Source: Isoetes taiwanensis
Lineage: Eukaryota > Streptophyta > Lycopodiopsida > Isoetales > Isoetaceae
Direction of reading: 5' to 3'
Assembly (NCBI GenBank): GCA_021234155.1
Contig: JAJEKV010000028.1
Location: 11,422,134-11,486,133, forward strand
DNA: 64,000 nucleotides
Every line of letters starts with the position of its first letter. The first letter of the stretch is position 1. Below are positions 1 to 8,856 of this stretch, in pieces. A program made the translations under genes and the position numbers. The notes below the pieces were generated by a model that was given only the letters and a program-made list of their open reading frames with translations, ran no database searches and was not told the origin of the DNA.

Positions 1-542
1 AAAAAAAAAAGAAGCCACAATCGAGATAGAAAAACCAGACCAAACCAGTAGCCACAATCGAGATAGAAAAACAAAAAAGAACGGGAAGAACCAGAAAGCT
101 TGAGACCGACATCCCCTTTCAACCCCAACCAGAAAATCGAAATAAAGCCAAGAACATGAACTTCAACAAACCGATGTCCAAACGGAAAAACCTGATTGAA
201 AGAATACCGACAGAGCCAAAGAACCAAAAAGAAAAACTCACCATCGCGTCCAAGAGAACGGATCCAAGCCGGAACAATCCACCGCTTGCCGAAACTGGTA
301 GGGAAAAAGCTTGAAGATAGAAAACTTGTAGAGCGTTGAAGGTAGGAAACTTGTGGAGCCAGAAATGAGCAGAATGGAAAAGAGCTCAAGAGAACGCCGA
401 TGACTGGAAATGAGGAAGGAGGCAGTATAAATAGGACATGCGAGGTAGGGCGTCCCCATTTAATGAATGTCGGTTCTATTGCTATCGCAATAGAACCGTG
501 GCATTATCATTCGAAGATGATATGTGGCATTAGTTTTACAGA
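1..542. other. A-rich region without a recognisable gene
   Basis: Purine-rich, A-rich sequence with imperfect short duplications; the phrase 'gccacaatcgagatagaaaaac' style repeat occurs twice in the first 70 bases. The small minus-strand open frame at 238-459 has no recognisable motif and looks like chance. I see no promoter or gene here. Confidence 0.5.
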
Positions 543-952
543 ATGAAGACAGGTTCCTTTGAGAAACTGGTAGGTCTCATAGTACCATATCTAATTAGAC
601 CAGGCCAGAAAGTCAGACCTTCTGTAGATCCTAGGAAGGTTGTTGCTATGGTTCTCGATTTTCTTTCTCATGGTGAGATGCCTTTATATATATTAGCTCT
701 TGCTTCTAAGACCATGCTTTACAAGAAATTTATTGCCTTGCCCTCGGGCCAGAGACTGCTAGATATTATGAAGGAGGTTCAAGATGCGAGGGGCTTGCCT
801 AATAATTTTGGTGCTGTTGATGGTTCTCATATTTAGTTATACAGGAAGCCATGGAAGAAAGATAAAAGGGATGACTACTACAATGGACACAAGAGACATT
901 CCTACCTGATGCAAGGTGTAGTAACAGATTCTCGAATGTTTATCAATGTTTA
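543..952 (+). pseudogene. PIF/Harbinger (DDE_Tnp_4) transposase fragment
   Basis: The frame carries GAVDGSHI, the block around the first catalytic Asp of PIF/Harbinger DDE transposases. After an in-frame TAG (834-836) the same frame continues with an RKPW...YNGHKRHSYLMQ block and GVVTDSRMFINVY, which match the order and spacing of the region after that first Asp (the usual 'QAVVD..G.F.DVY' block). The downstream catalytic Asp and Glu are absent because the Helitron 3' terminus starts at 953. Seen directly: the motif order, the premature stop and the abrupt end. Known: this transposase family cuts and pastes DNA with 3-bp target duplications. Inferred: a dead copy that served as the Helitron's insertion site. 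Terminal inverted repeats were not located. Confidence 0.75.
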
Positions 953-985
953 CTAGAAACGTGTGCCCGGCGATGCCAGACATTA
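953..985 (-). other. Helitron 3' terminus: GC hairpin plus CTAG
   Basis: Read on the minus strand the segment is GC-rich (GCATCGCCGGGCACACG), then TTT, then CTAG, followed by T from the Harbinger host sequence. A short GC-rich near-palindrome about ten bases before a terminal CTRR, with insertion between A and T, is the defining Helitron 3' end. Seen: the sequence and the sharp break in the Harbinger frame at exactly this point. Known: the hairpin acts as the rolling-circle termination signal. The matching 5' TC end was not found. Confidence 0.7.
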
Positions 986-1212
986 GTCATGGACATGTGT
1001 TGGCATTTATGTGCGTTAGTCATTGTCGTGTCGCGAACGTGCGCAATGCACTTAAGACAATATATGTTTAGGTGCAATAGACACATATTGAAAGGAAACA
1101 AACTTTACCTTTAAAGTGTATACATAATATGAAGTTCGAACAAATAAAATCATAAACAAAAAACTACAAATACAAAATATTTTTGGTGCAAATAGAGGTT
1201 ATGTCTGTCGGC

Positions 1213-1850
1213 TCAATGGATCCGCATCATGAAGAACCTGTCCCAAAGAACTCTAGGAACTCTTGTCGGCTCAATGTGAAGCTCATTTGCGAAGCTGATA
1301 GGTATAGAAGCTCCTCCCGTCGTGCCTATGGTGGCGAACATGAATGTGTAAACATGCTCTGATATCATGTCCCACACGCGTGACTCAGGTCTATCAACAA
1401 CAATGTTATACTTGGTTAGAAACTCGGGAAGCTCATAATCACCAACTGCATCATGTGGGATTGATGCCCAAGCCTTGAACCGTCTCCCATCGCAAACACC
1501 AATATGTGTGATGCCTCCTGACCTGAAGCAAGTTCTCCTGCATGTGTACTTTGAGGGGAACTTTTTTGACTCTTAACACAGCAACACGCCAACGGGTGTT
1601 ATCAACAACCGTATAACTCCCTATAATAATAAGATATGATTCCAAAATAAGATAGGGGAAATGCATTAATAAACTCCTTAATTATTAAGATGATAAAATA
1701 ACCTGTTAAGAAGCATATAAGCAATTGTTATTGTTAGAACTAACAAATCTTACACTTACCATCCCTACGATGCACGTGAACTATCACCCTTGGCTTAGGA
1801 TTTCCAAGTTCTCGAGGTATGAAGGGTGTGTAGGGCTTCATCATCTGCAC
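1213..1850 (-). pseudogene. Unassigned spliced frame in the Helitron 3' region
   Basis: Not recognised. On the minus strand an exon-like stretch around 1850-1760 (reading KPYTPFIPRELGNPKPRV) ends at a strong donor GG|GTAAGT. An acceptor-like 'attattatag' near 1628 opens a frame that, after a one-base shift near an A-run (about 1565), gives about 119 codons to a TGA at 1213-1215. That frame includes YTCRRTCFRSGGITHIGVC and CDGRRFKAWASIPHDAV, with several Cys residues. It lies on the same strand as the helicase, between it and the 3' terminus. Helitrons often carry RPA-like OB-fold or captured gene exons here; I cannot choose between these. Confidence 0.4.
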
Positions 1851-1966
1851 AAATTCAGAAGGTCAATAAATGCCAAAGAAACATGAGAGCCTTTGAGAAA
1901 AAAGACATATATACATGCACTATATGGTTGTCAAAACTTTAGTCGAGGACATGACACTTACCTCCA

Positions 1967-2450
1967 TCACAAAGCATCTGTATAAACCACATTCCTCGTA
2001 AACCTTGAAATTGTATTGGCATCTTCTTGAGGCATGGACGGCGAGTCCTTGATAGCGACCCGAATTCCTTGTCGGTTTTGTACCCTTGAGAATGCCACAT
2101 ATAATTGTCCATGCGTAAAGACAGGCTTTGGAAGATATAACCCCACCTTATGCATTGTCTGGCCCTGGGACTTGTTTATCGTCATGGCAAAGGCCGGCCG
2201 CAAAGGGAATTGCACCCTTTCAAACTGAAAGGGAAATCCTGAATCGTTAGGCACAATTATAATGCGAGATAGAAGAACAGTGTTACCAACATGGGTTCCA
2301 GTTACTATCTCGGCCTCAATGACTCCCAGCTTTCGTATAATCAATCGTGTTCCATTGCACAGGCCCTTCTTGAATGACGTAGACCTCAACAACATGACAA
2401 TCATTCGGGTGGATTCATGATATGGTGTCTCAATTATGCTCATTTTTGCA
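1967..2450 (-). pseudogene. Helitron helicase, C-terminal motifs
   Basis: The C-terminal part of a PIF1-like Helitron helicase. Visible blocks are VMLLRSTSFKKGLCNGTRL, then FPLRPAFAMTINKSQGQT (motif V) and GQLYVAFSRVQ (motif VI), ending RNVVYTDAL, a typical Helitron helicase ending. The upstream helicase motifs up to Walker B lie 6.4 kb away at 8,857-9,549. About 200 residues expected between these halves, including the GGDFRQVLP-type block, are missing, so this is not simply a split by a clean insertion. The first ~25 residues of the open frame are probably not helicase. Confidence 0.85.
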
Positions 2451-2640
2451 CCACAAAAATAGTCCAAAACATAGTTCAAGATTGTGGTTTGTACACACAA
2501 AAATTCAAATCATTTAGCATTTATGATGGTGTAAAAATAAAATTCCCTCTCTTTGGCATGATATCTTTCTCGAGAATACACAAGCCAAATGCCACGGAGA
2601 CCAAAATAACGTGGACCGCCAAAAAATAACCAAAAACACC

Positions 2641-2990
2641 AAAAAGACCTAAATAGAGACCGCCGAAGAATAGCCAGATCTTGTGGATCGTAGCTTGTGG
2701 ATCATAGCCAAATAGATCTTGTGGACCATAGCCACCAAACAGAGATTGGCGGATCATAGCTTGTCGAATCATGGGAAAAGCTTTTGCTATATGCAGTGCC
2801 GATTTTGTTTCCATTGATTTTTGACATTGTGAAAAGACCTAAACAGAGATTGCGGAAGCATAGCCAGATCTTGTGGATCATAGCTTGTGGATCATAGCAC
2901 AATGATTGTCGGATCATATGGCAAAGCTTTTGTTATATGTAGTGCCGATTTTGTTTCGATTGATTTTTGACCTTGTGGAGTTGGTTCAAT
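2641..2990. repeat. Tandem duplication, about 180-bp unit, two copies
   Basis: Two adjacent copies share the phrases AGATCTTGTGGATC, TAGCTTGTGGATCATAGC and a block around 'agtgccgattttgtttc' followed by ATTGATTTTTGA, at about 2,680-2,825 and 2,868-2,980. They differ at scattered positions. The repeat lies at the left edge of the block that replaces the helicase middle, so it may be a terminal or subterminal region of whatever mobile unit delivered that block. Confidence 0.7.
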
Positions 2991-3009
2991 CCTTGGTCTC
3001 TTAAATTTC

Positions 3010-4304
3010 ATGGTTGTAGAAATGGAAAAAATTGTCTTGAATGATAGTGGATTAACATACAGGGATTTATTAAAGCATGAGGAAAAGTTTGTGGATCCAT
3101 TAGAGATGCACAAGTATTGGGGATCAAAGGTGGAGAATAAACAATCCTATAGATTGAGGACTTTGAAAAAAGAAAAGAAAGAGGCTTTTCTGAGCATTTA
3201 TAGGGCAATCTATGAGGAAAGGAGTCATGTTCAAAATGGGCAGGTTAGTCAATTTATGGTTGTAGCATGGTTTTTGCATGATGTTAAAGGTAAAGATATA
3301 GATTGGTTGAGTTTTTATAAGCATGCTTCAAAAAAGAGGTCTTCAATGCTAGAAGAAGATAATATACCCATCGAAGAAGACAGTGGGACTAGAAAAACAC
3401 TAAAACTTATACAAGATTCAGGCATCACTGAACCATGATTGGCTTCATCATATTCTGAGTCCAAGAGACAGAAATATGGTAATACAAATTGTAGTTTTTA
3501 TTTTGTTTAATTTGCATTTTGTCTGTAAATGAGCTTATGCAACACAATGTGGGTGGTTTCAGCAAAGTTGGAGATGCAAAAAGGAGATTTTACCTTTGGA
3601 CATTCTGATAGTAAGTACTTTTGATAAACATTGTAGAGTCTTAATAATCATTGGCTTGTTCATAGCCTAACCTTTGTGGTTATTGTGGTCATAGTTTTTG
3701 TGATAGTTTTTGTGGTTTTAGTCAGCAGTTCTTAAATTGTAGTTCTTTAGTAGAATTGTGGTTTGGAGTTCTTAAATTGTAGTTCTTTAGTAGAATTGTG
3801 GTTTGGAGTTGTGAATTTATATTGTTTGTGGTATATAATTGTGATTTAGAGTTTGTGAATTTAGATTGTAGTTTATATATTTGGATTTGTTGTTTGTGGT
3901 TTATGATTTGTGGTTTGGGGTTAATGGATTTGGTTTATGAGTTGGGTGTCTTGGTTTGTGGATTGAGTGAATTTTATATTGTGTTCTGTAGTTTGTAGTT
4001 TGTGGTTGCATGTTTTGGTTTGTGGATTAAGGTTTTGCATTTGTGCTGGTTTGTGGTTTTGCATTTGTGACGGTTAAATTGTGGTTAAGGATTTATACTT
4101 TGTGCTTTGTGGATTATATTTTATAGATTGGACCTGAATTATAGTGAGTGGAATATAGATTGTGGATTGAGCCCTTAATAAAGTTTCTTTAGATTGTGGA
4201 ATATACTTTTTATCCCTGTAACTAATTTACTGAATTCTTTCATTACAGATTCCTTACGGGTGATGACAAAATGGAAGGACTCTACTGAATTGAAGGTGAA
4301 AGAG
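3010..4304 (+). pseudogene. 5' exons of an intron-containing gene, probably part of the FCP1-like gene
   Basis: An exon-like frame runs 3010-3478 (ATG at 3010, Lys/Glu-rich, reading HKYWGSKVENKQSYRLRTL and FMVVAWFLHDVKGKDIDW). It is broken by one in-frame TGA at 3436-3438. It ends at a donor (ATG|GTAATA, intron 3479-3562 with acceptor TTTCAG) and continues in frame through exon 3563-3610 (AKLEMQKGDFTFGHSD) to donor GTAAGT at 3611. A third exon, 4249-4304, continues in phase (NSLRVMTKWKDSTELKVKE) after acceptor TTACAG. Seen: three exons that keep an open frame across two introns, strong evidence of a real gene ancestry. The protein family of this part is not recognised. It sits on the plus strand inside the minus-strand Helitron. 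Confidence 0.55.
3612..4248 (+). other. Intron-like T/G-rich low-complexity sequence
   Basis: Rich in variations of 'tttgtggtt' and 'attgtggtttgga', consistent with a degenerate short tandem repeat inside an intron (donor at 3611, acceptor ending 4248). The open frame at 3798-3998 is a by-product of this simple composition. No other feature seen. Confidence 0.6.
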
Positions 4305-4411
4305 GTTAATTTCTTGTTTTCAGTTATAGGGATGAGTGTTGTAGCCCAGATTGTGACCAGATCATATCTGCCACTTGGATTGCTGCATTTGGCGTGAAGA
4401 AAGTTGTACAC

Positions 4412-4569
4412 TGTAACGGGCCCATGGTAGACCACTCGAGTATTCGAACCTTGAATGTGCCTGTGGGGCGTTCCCGAGACACCGGCATAAATGGGTAGAA
4501 GCGACTACTCATAAAAGTCTAGACGGTTTTGCCCAGTTGGTTAAGGGCATGTCGGCTAGGAACGTCACA
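4412..4569 (+). repeat. TRIM left LTR
   Basis: 158 bp, starting TG and ending CA, preceded by the TACAC duplication. It contains GTTGGTTAAGGGCATG, a stretch resembling a pol III A box. Its partner at 4708-4865 is the same length. Confidence 0.95.
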
Positions 4570-4571
4570 GT

Positions 4572-4591
4572 TGGTATCAGAGCAGGTCTCG
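4572..4591 (+). other. TRIM primer-binding site (initiator tRNA-Met)
   Basis: TGGTATCAGAGC starts two bases after the left LTR and extends with AGGTCTCGA. It is complementary to the 3' end of plant initiator tRNA-Met, the primer used by most Copia elements and TRIMs. Confidence 0.92.
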
Positions 4592-4707
4592 AGTTCGAGT
4601 CTCCATGGGTGTCTATATGCATGGGTAATTTGCAAAGACTTGGTAATCATTGTGACATGGTATAGCCTTGGATGCTCGAGGACGAGCATAATTCTAGTGG
4701 GAGAGAC

Positions 4708-4865
4708 TGTAACGGGCCCATGGTAGACCACTCGAGTATTCGAACCTTGAATGTGCCTGTGGGGCGTTCCCGAGACACCGGCATAAATGGGTAGAAACGA
4801 CTACTCATAAAAGTCTAGACGGTTTTGCCCAGTTGGTTAAGGGCATGTCGGCTAGGAACGTCACA
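4708..4865 (+). repeat. TRIM right LTR
   Basis: 158 bp, one visible mismatch from the left LTR, immediately preceded by the polypurine tract and followed by the TACAC duplication. Confidence 0.95.
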
Positions 4866-4951
4866 TACACTCATATGGTATGTATAAGTGGTTAAGCAAT
4901 CGACTTCTTAACATCATTTAATGTTGATGGTTTTGTTGGTTGTCCTTTTAG

Positions 4952-6627
4952 ATGTCCATATGAATCCCACATATGCAAGCACAAGTAGAGATAAGGGATA
5001 TCTATTCTCATAGATAGAAGAGCAAAAGATCCAAGTGAAGAATGCAACACAACCTGAAATTGAGAAAGAAGAGCACACTAGACAATCAGAAAGTGAGAAA
5101 CAAGGTAATGTAAAAGTTAATAGTTTGTATTAGAATAACTTATGTTATTTTTCATTCTTCTTGTATCTTCCTGCATGCAGGCTTCAAATTGCAGTCAAAT
5201 CTAAATGAAGAGTCAAGTCAAATATGCCGATGTGCTTCAAATTTACGTCAAGTGCAGTAGATGCCTCCAAAAGCTACAATGAACCTTCTCTATTTGGAGC
5301 TCCTAGCCCTTCTAGCTTTACCATGCAGGAAGTTTCCACCGCATCTGAAAACCCACTTTCTAGCTTCAACAAGGAGGATAAGCTCAATAAACCCTCTAGC
5401 TCTACCAAGCAAGCGAGTCCATCAGATCTGAAAACCGCTTTCTAGCTTCGACAATGAGGAGAAGTTCGTTGCATTAAAAAAACCACTTTTTGTAGTAGAA
5501 GTCAAAGATTTCATATCTGGTTGGTTTAAGATACTAATTTTATTATTCCTTTAGATACAAGTAGCAAATTGGAAATCGAAACCGAAAATGTCGAAGAGAT
5601 ATCTACTAGAAAAAACAAAGGTATTCTTCCTTCACTTTTGTTCCATTACAGTTAGTAAATTAGTGTACTAATTCTCTAAATATGTAGCAACTCTCTTGGC
5701 TCAAGAAATACAATTTGATGATGACAATGTAATGTCAAATAGCATTTTACCTCAACCACCATCCACAAAACAACCAAGTAAGATACCTGCATTGATTGAG
5801 TTAAAAGGTTTCATTTTTTTCCTAGCTTCTTTTTTGTCTCGTTCTTCCTCAATATTTGACCATTGTATCTTGTTGTTTTTACTAGTACCTGACAATTCTG
5901 ATGGAGAGTTCAAAGAGAAGAAAACAGACCTTATTATACCTGGAAGTGATTGTGCATCATCTCCAGCCATCAAGAGAATCAGGTTGTCTAAAAAACTATT
6001 GATCTTTGATTTCAATGGTGTGCTTGAAAAATTCTACGAGCAAACTAGTAGGAATGTCATACCAAGGGTGGATCCACCACTAGAACTTTGCTTTCCAAAA
6101 CAAAGATGGTGGTATTCAGGAAAGGTTTATTCGAGTTTCTTGGCTGGTGTATAAACCAGTTTGACATTGCAATATGGGCTGATTTCGATGGTACCATCTT
6201 GAACCTGATAACTAAAAAGTTCTTTCCAGAAGATATAAGGAGTGCATTAATATTCCAGTGGGGTCTAAAGGAACTCACTAGAGCATGCACTAAAGTTAAT
6301 AAAATCAATATTAACTTCAAGATTCTAGAGAAAGTGTACAATCACAAACCTCTTGCAGGATCATATAAAGTGGTCAATACACTCTTGGTTGATGACCATA
6401 TGTACAAAGGTTACAAAAATGCCCGACACACTATAGTCACTCCTATCACCTTCAATCCTGAGCAAGATGATCGAAACTATTTTACCAAAGTTTTGAAGCC
6501 ATGGTTGTTGGGCCTTTCTTCTGCTGATAGTGTTGCTACATATGTACAACATCATCCAATAGAAAATTGGTTGGATGATATCTCTGAAAAATTTATTGTG
6601 GTTATGAAGAAGAAGAATAAGATTTGA
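4952..6627 (+). pseudogene. FCP1/NIF-like (HAD) phosphatase gene with introns
   Basis: FCP1-homology phosphatases dephosphorylate phosphoproteins such as the RNA polymerase II tail, using a DxDx(T/V) nucleophile motif. The catalytic exon (from 5886) reads KKLLIFDFNGVLE, so the first Asp is kept but the second is Asn, as in a plant subgroup with DLNG. It continues with IAIWADFDGTILNLI, HKPLAGSYKVVNTLLVDDH (the conserved LLVDD block), TIVTPITFNPEQDD and VATYVQHHPIENW, ending at TGA 6625-6627. Introns visible: 5105-5180, one ending 5554, 5621-5687, and 5778-5885 (phase kept across the last). Defects: a frameshift near 6040-6090 and stops in the 4952-5104 exon. Probably continuous with the exons at 3010-4304. 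The Asn substitution makes activity doubtful even before the breaks. Confidence 0.7.
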
Positions 6628-6787
6628 TTATTACTAGAATCTATAAACTATTTTAGATCTAATTTGTTACAAAACATTGTGTAAGATATCTGAAATCTAC
6701 TTTGAAATCTAAATGTGTTAAAACTACATTTTCCTTTGTGAATTTTGCATTTGTTTCCTTGGATTGTATTATTTACCTTAATAACAG

Positions 6788-7575
6788 ATTGAGGAAGAGG
6801 AGCAGATCCCTAGTAGAATTGCTCGACAACTTTCTACCCATGGTGTATTGCGCCGAGTCCAACCCAATCACTATAACGAGCACAGAAGTAGACATTGTGG
6901 ACAATGAGACACGGTGGCTTAATAATACGATCATTGATCTCTTCATGAGGTAAATTGTTGCATACCCAGGATTGTACTTTCTATTGTGACCTTTTTATAG
7001 CATGGTGTATTTTGCTTAGAAATGAGTGGCTACATTTGGATGAGGAACGAAGAGAACAAGTATACATATGTCATGCACTAACATATGGATATATAAAAAT
7101 GAAAAAAAAAAAAAACTTGTTATATCCAAATTGTTGCTGGGATTGGATATGGACCATTGTGCATGTTTGATTATTCCTATGTACCATACGAATCATTGGA
7201 CTGCAGCTGTGATATTGGGTCTTTTAGCCCCTAGCAATTACACTTATCCAGTTATATTGCACTTTGATAGCCTTGGTTGTCAAAGGTATGATTGGACACC
7301 TATAAGCAGGCAAGTGGTCAATTTATGAATTCAAATATAAACTTTTTTTGATTATGTAGGAATTGACTTTCCTCTCTTATAACAGGCTAATAGAAGCTTT
7401 GGCCAAGCTTTCCCCACGAGCAGCCCAATTCAAAGAGAATTTGCGGTGGTGCCATCTTAGCCCTCATCCTCTCCAATCAGATAGTTATTCATGTGGATTG
7501 TATATTTGTATGTTTGCTAAAATCATCATGAAGGAAGATGGTGCCATACAAAATTGGTTACAGTATTCAAACTGA
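6788..7575 (+). pseudogene. ULP1-like C48 SUMO/ubiquitin-like protease domain, intron-containing
   Basis: The exons read RWLNNTIIDLFMR then, across a GT-AG intron (6950-7019) with phase kept, NEWLHLDEERREQVYICH; later HTNHWTAAVI (catalytic His), HFDSLG (catalytic Asp) and QSDSYSCGLYICMFAK (oxyanion Gln and nucleophile Cys in QxxxxxCG). This is the full C48 triad in order. Such proteases cleave SUMO or related tags. The acceptor before the first exon is at 6787, and another lies near 7384. A frame break coincides with a long A-run (about 7098-7111). It starts about 160 bp after the phosphatase stop. Known: ULP1 domains are recurrent passengers of plant Mutator-like elements and some Helitrons. 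Likely a degraded captured gene. Confidence 0.75.
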
Positions 7576-7685
7576 TGTTTTACACCACAGGTTGTGTCTA
7601 GTATAAGGGATTACTTGATTATTTGTATATGTAATCAAGTTTTTAGAGATTATGGACATAACTTGTAATAGATATGAGATTACTT
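7576..7685 (+). other. 3' flank of the ULP1-like gene
   Basis: AT-rich; follows the stop codon at 7573-7575. No defined signal beyond generic A/T-rich sequence. Confidence 0.3.
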
Positions 7686-8165
7686 GCTTATTCAGATTTT
7701 GAATACATTGTAAACACAAACTTGGAGTTGAATACATTGTAAACACAAACTTGGAGTTGAATTGGCAGTTTGCGTTTATGTACTAACAAGCCACAAACAA
7801 CAAAGAGAATTGGAGTTTAAGTTTTGCATTGTAAACACAAACTTGGAGTTGAATTGGCAGTTTGCGTTTATGTACTAACAAGCCACAAATAACAAAGAGA
7901 ATTGGAGTTTAAGTTTTTGTATTGTAATAGACATGACTTGCTTATTCAGATTTTGAATATATTGTAAACACAAAGTTAGAGTTGAATTGGAAGTTTGAGT
8001 TTATGTAGTAACAAGCCACAAAGAGAATTGGAGTTTTAGTTTGTGGAGTTAGTTTGTGTTTGTGTAGTAACAAGTCACAAAAGAATTGGAGTTTGAGTTT
8101 GTGGAGTTTGAGTTTATGTAGTAACAAGCCACAAAGAGAAATGGAGTTTTGAGTTTGTGGTCTGT
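7686..8165 (+). repeat. Degenerate tandem repeat, about 95-130-bp units
   Basis: Units share ATTGTAAACACAAACTTGG, AGTTGAATTGGCAGTTTG, TTATGTACTAACAAGCCACA and 'aaagagaattggagttt'. At least two near-identical full copies (about 7,720-7,830 and 7,830-7,930) are followed by more diverged ones down to 8,165. Minus-strand frames across this array are composition artefacts. Confidence 0.75.
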
Positions 8166-8856
8166 TTGTTTTTCTTTTTGGTTTTTGAGTTGTATAGCTA
8201 GTTTGTTTGTTTTTCTTTTTGGAGTTGGAGTTCTGGAGTTCATTTTCTTAAGGACACTTTTTTAAGGACCTCTCTAAGGACTTAGTCTAATGCTGCAAAG
8301 TCCCTCAACGGCGATGGGGGAAGCGCCCCCCACCTCACTCATCCTCACCGTTTGAGGGGAAGCGCCCGACCTCACTCATCACTCATCGACCTCACTCTCG
8401 AGGGGGAAGCGCCCCCATCTCACTACTACCTCACTCGCTCACTTTCTTTTTTCTTTTTAGTTGTTGTTTGGGATTTTGTTGTTTGGCTTTTTTCTTTTTA
8501 GTTGTTGTTTGGTATTTTGTTGTTTGGGGTTTTATGCATGGTACCATTTTGTATGCAAATTATACATACCTTTATATATACCTTTATACATACCTGTAAG
8601 CGCCGATGTATTCACCATCATTGCCCTGTAAATTCAATTGTCAACACATATATCATTCACAACACACACCCCTCCCAACCCTCCCCCACAAGCATATCAT
8701 TCACAACAACCCTCTAAGACCTCTAAGACACTATACTATACACCCTCGAGGTTATACACCCTCTAGGAGGCCTTCCGTAAATCTCCCTTTAAAGAGAACC
8801 CTCGAATTATATCTGATTCGAGGTCGTTAGATCTTAGACCAATGTGGCTCGACTGA
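8166..8856. other. No gene seen; short GC-rich direct repeats
   Basis: Contains three copies of a GGGGAAGCGCCC-type motif (about 8,318-8,415) mixed with 'ctcactcat' repeats, then T/G-rich and A/C-rich low-complexity sequence. The right edge at about 8,857 marks where the helicase frame resumes. I found no convincing terminal inverted repeat linking this edge to the one near 2,500. Confidence 0.4.

Larger units (their letters stand above)
4412..4865 (+). mobile_element. TRIM (terminal-repeat retrotransposon in miniature), structurally complete
   Basis: A 454-bp element with two 158-bp LTRs (4412-4569 and 4708-4865). The LTRs begin TGTAACGGGCC, end ACGTCACA, and differ by a single base that I can see (AGAAGCG against AGAAACG). 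It has a 5-bp target duplication TACAC (4407-4411 and 4866-4870), a primer-binding site directly after the left LTR, and a purine-rich tract (TAGTGGGAGAGA) before the right LTR. It carries no protein; short frames across it are meaningless. Known: TRIMs are mobilised in trans by Copia-type machinery. Near-identical LTRs imply a young insertion, younger than the Helitron around it. It lies in an intron of the FCP1-like gene. Confidence 0.95.

Noticed and set aside
4519-4731. Overlapping small frames on both strands over the TRIM
   Set aside because: They lie across LTR, primer site and polypurine tract; the element is non-coding by class.
2500-8856. A clean single transposon insertion splitting the helicase
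   Set aside because: No matching terminal repeats or target duplication found and about 200 helicase residues are missing, so replacement or deletion must also be involved.
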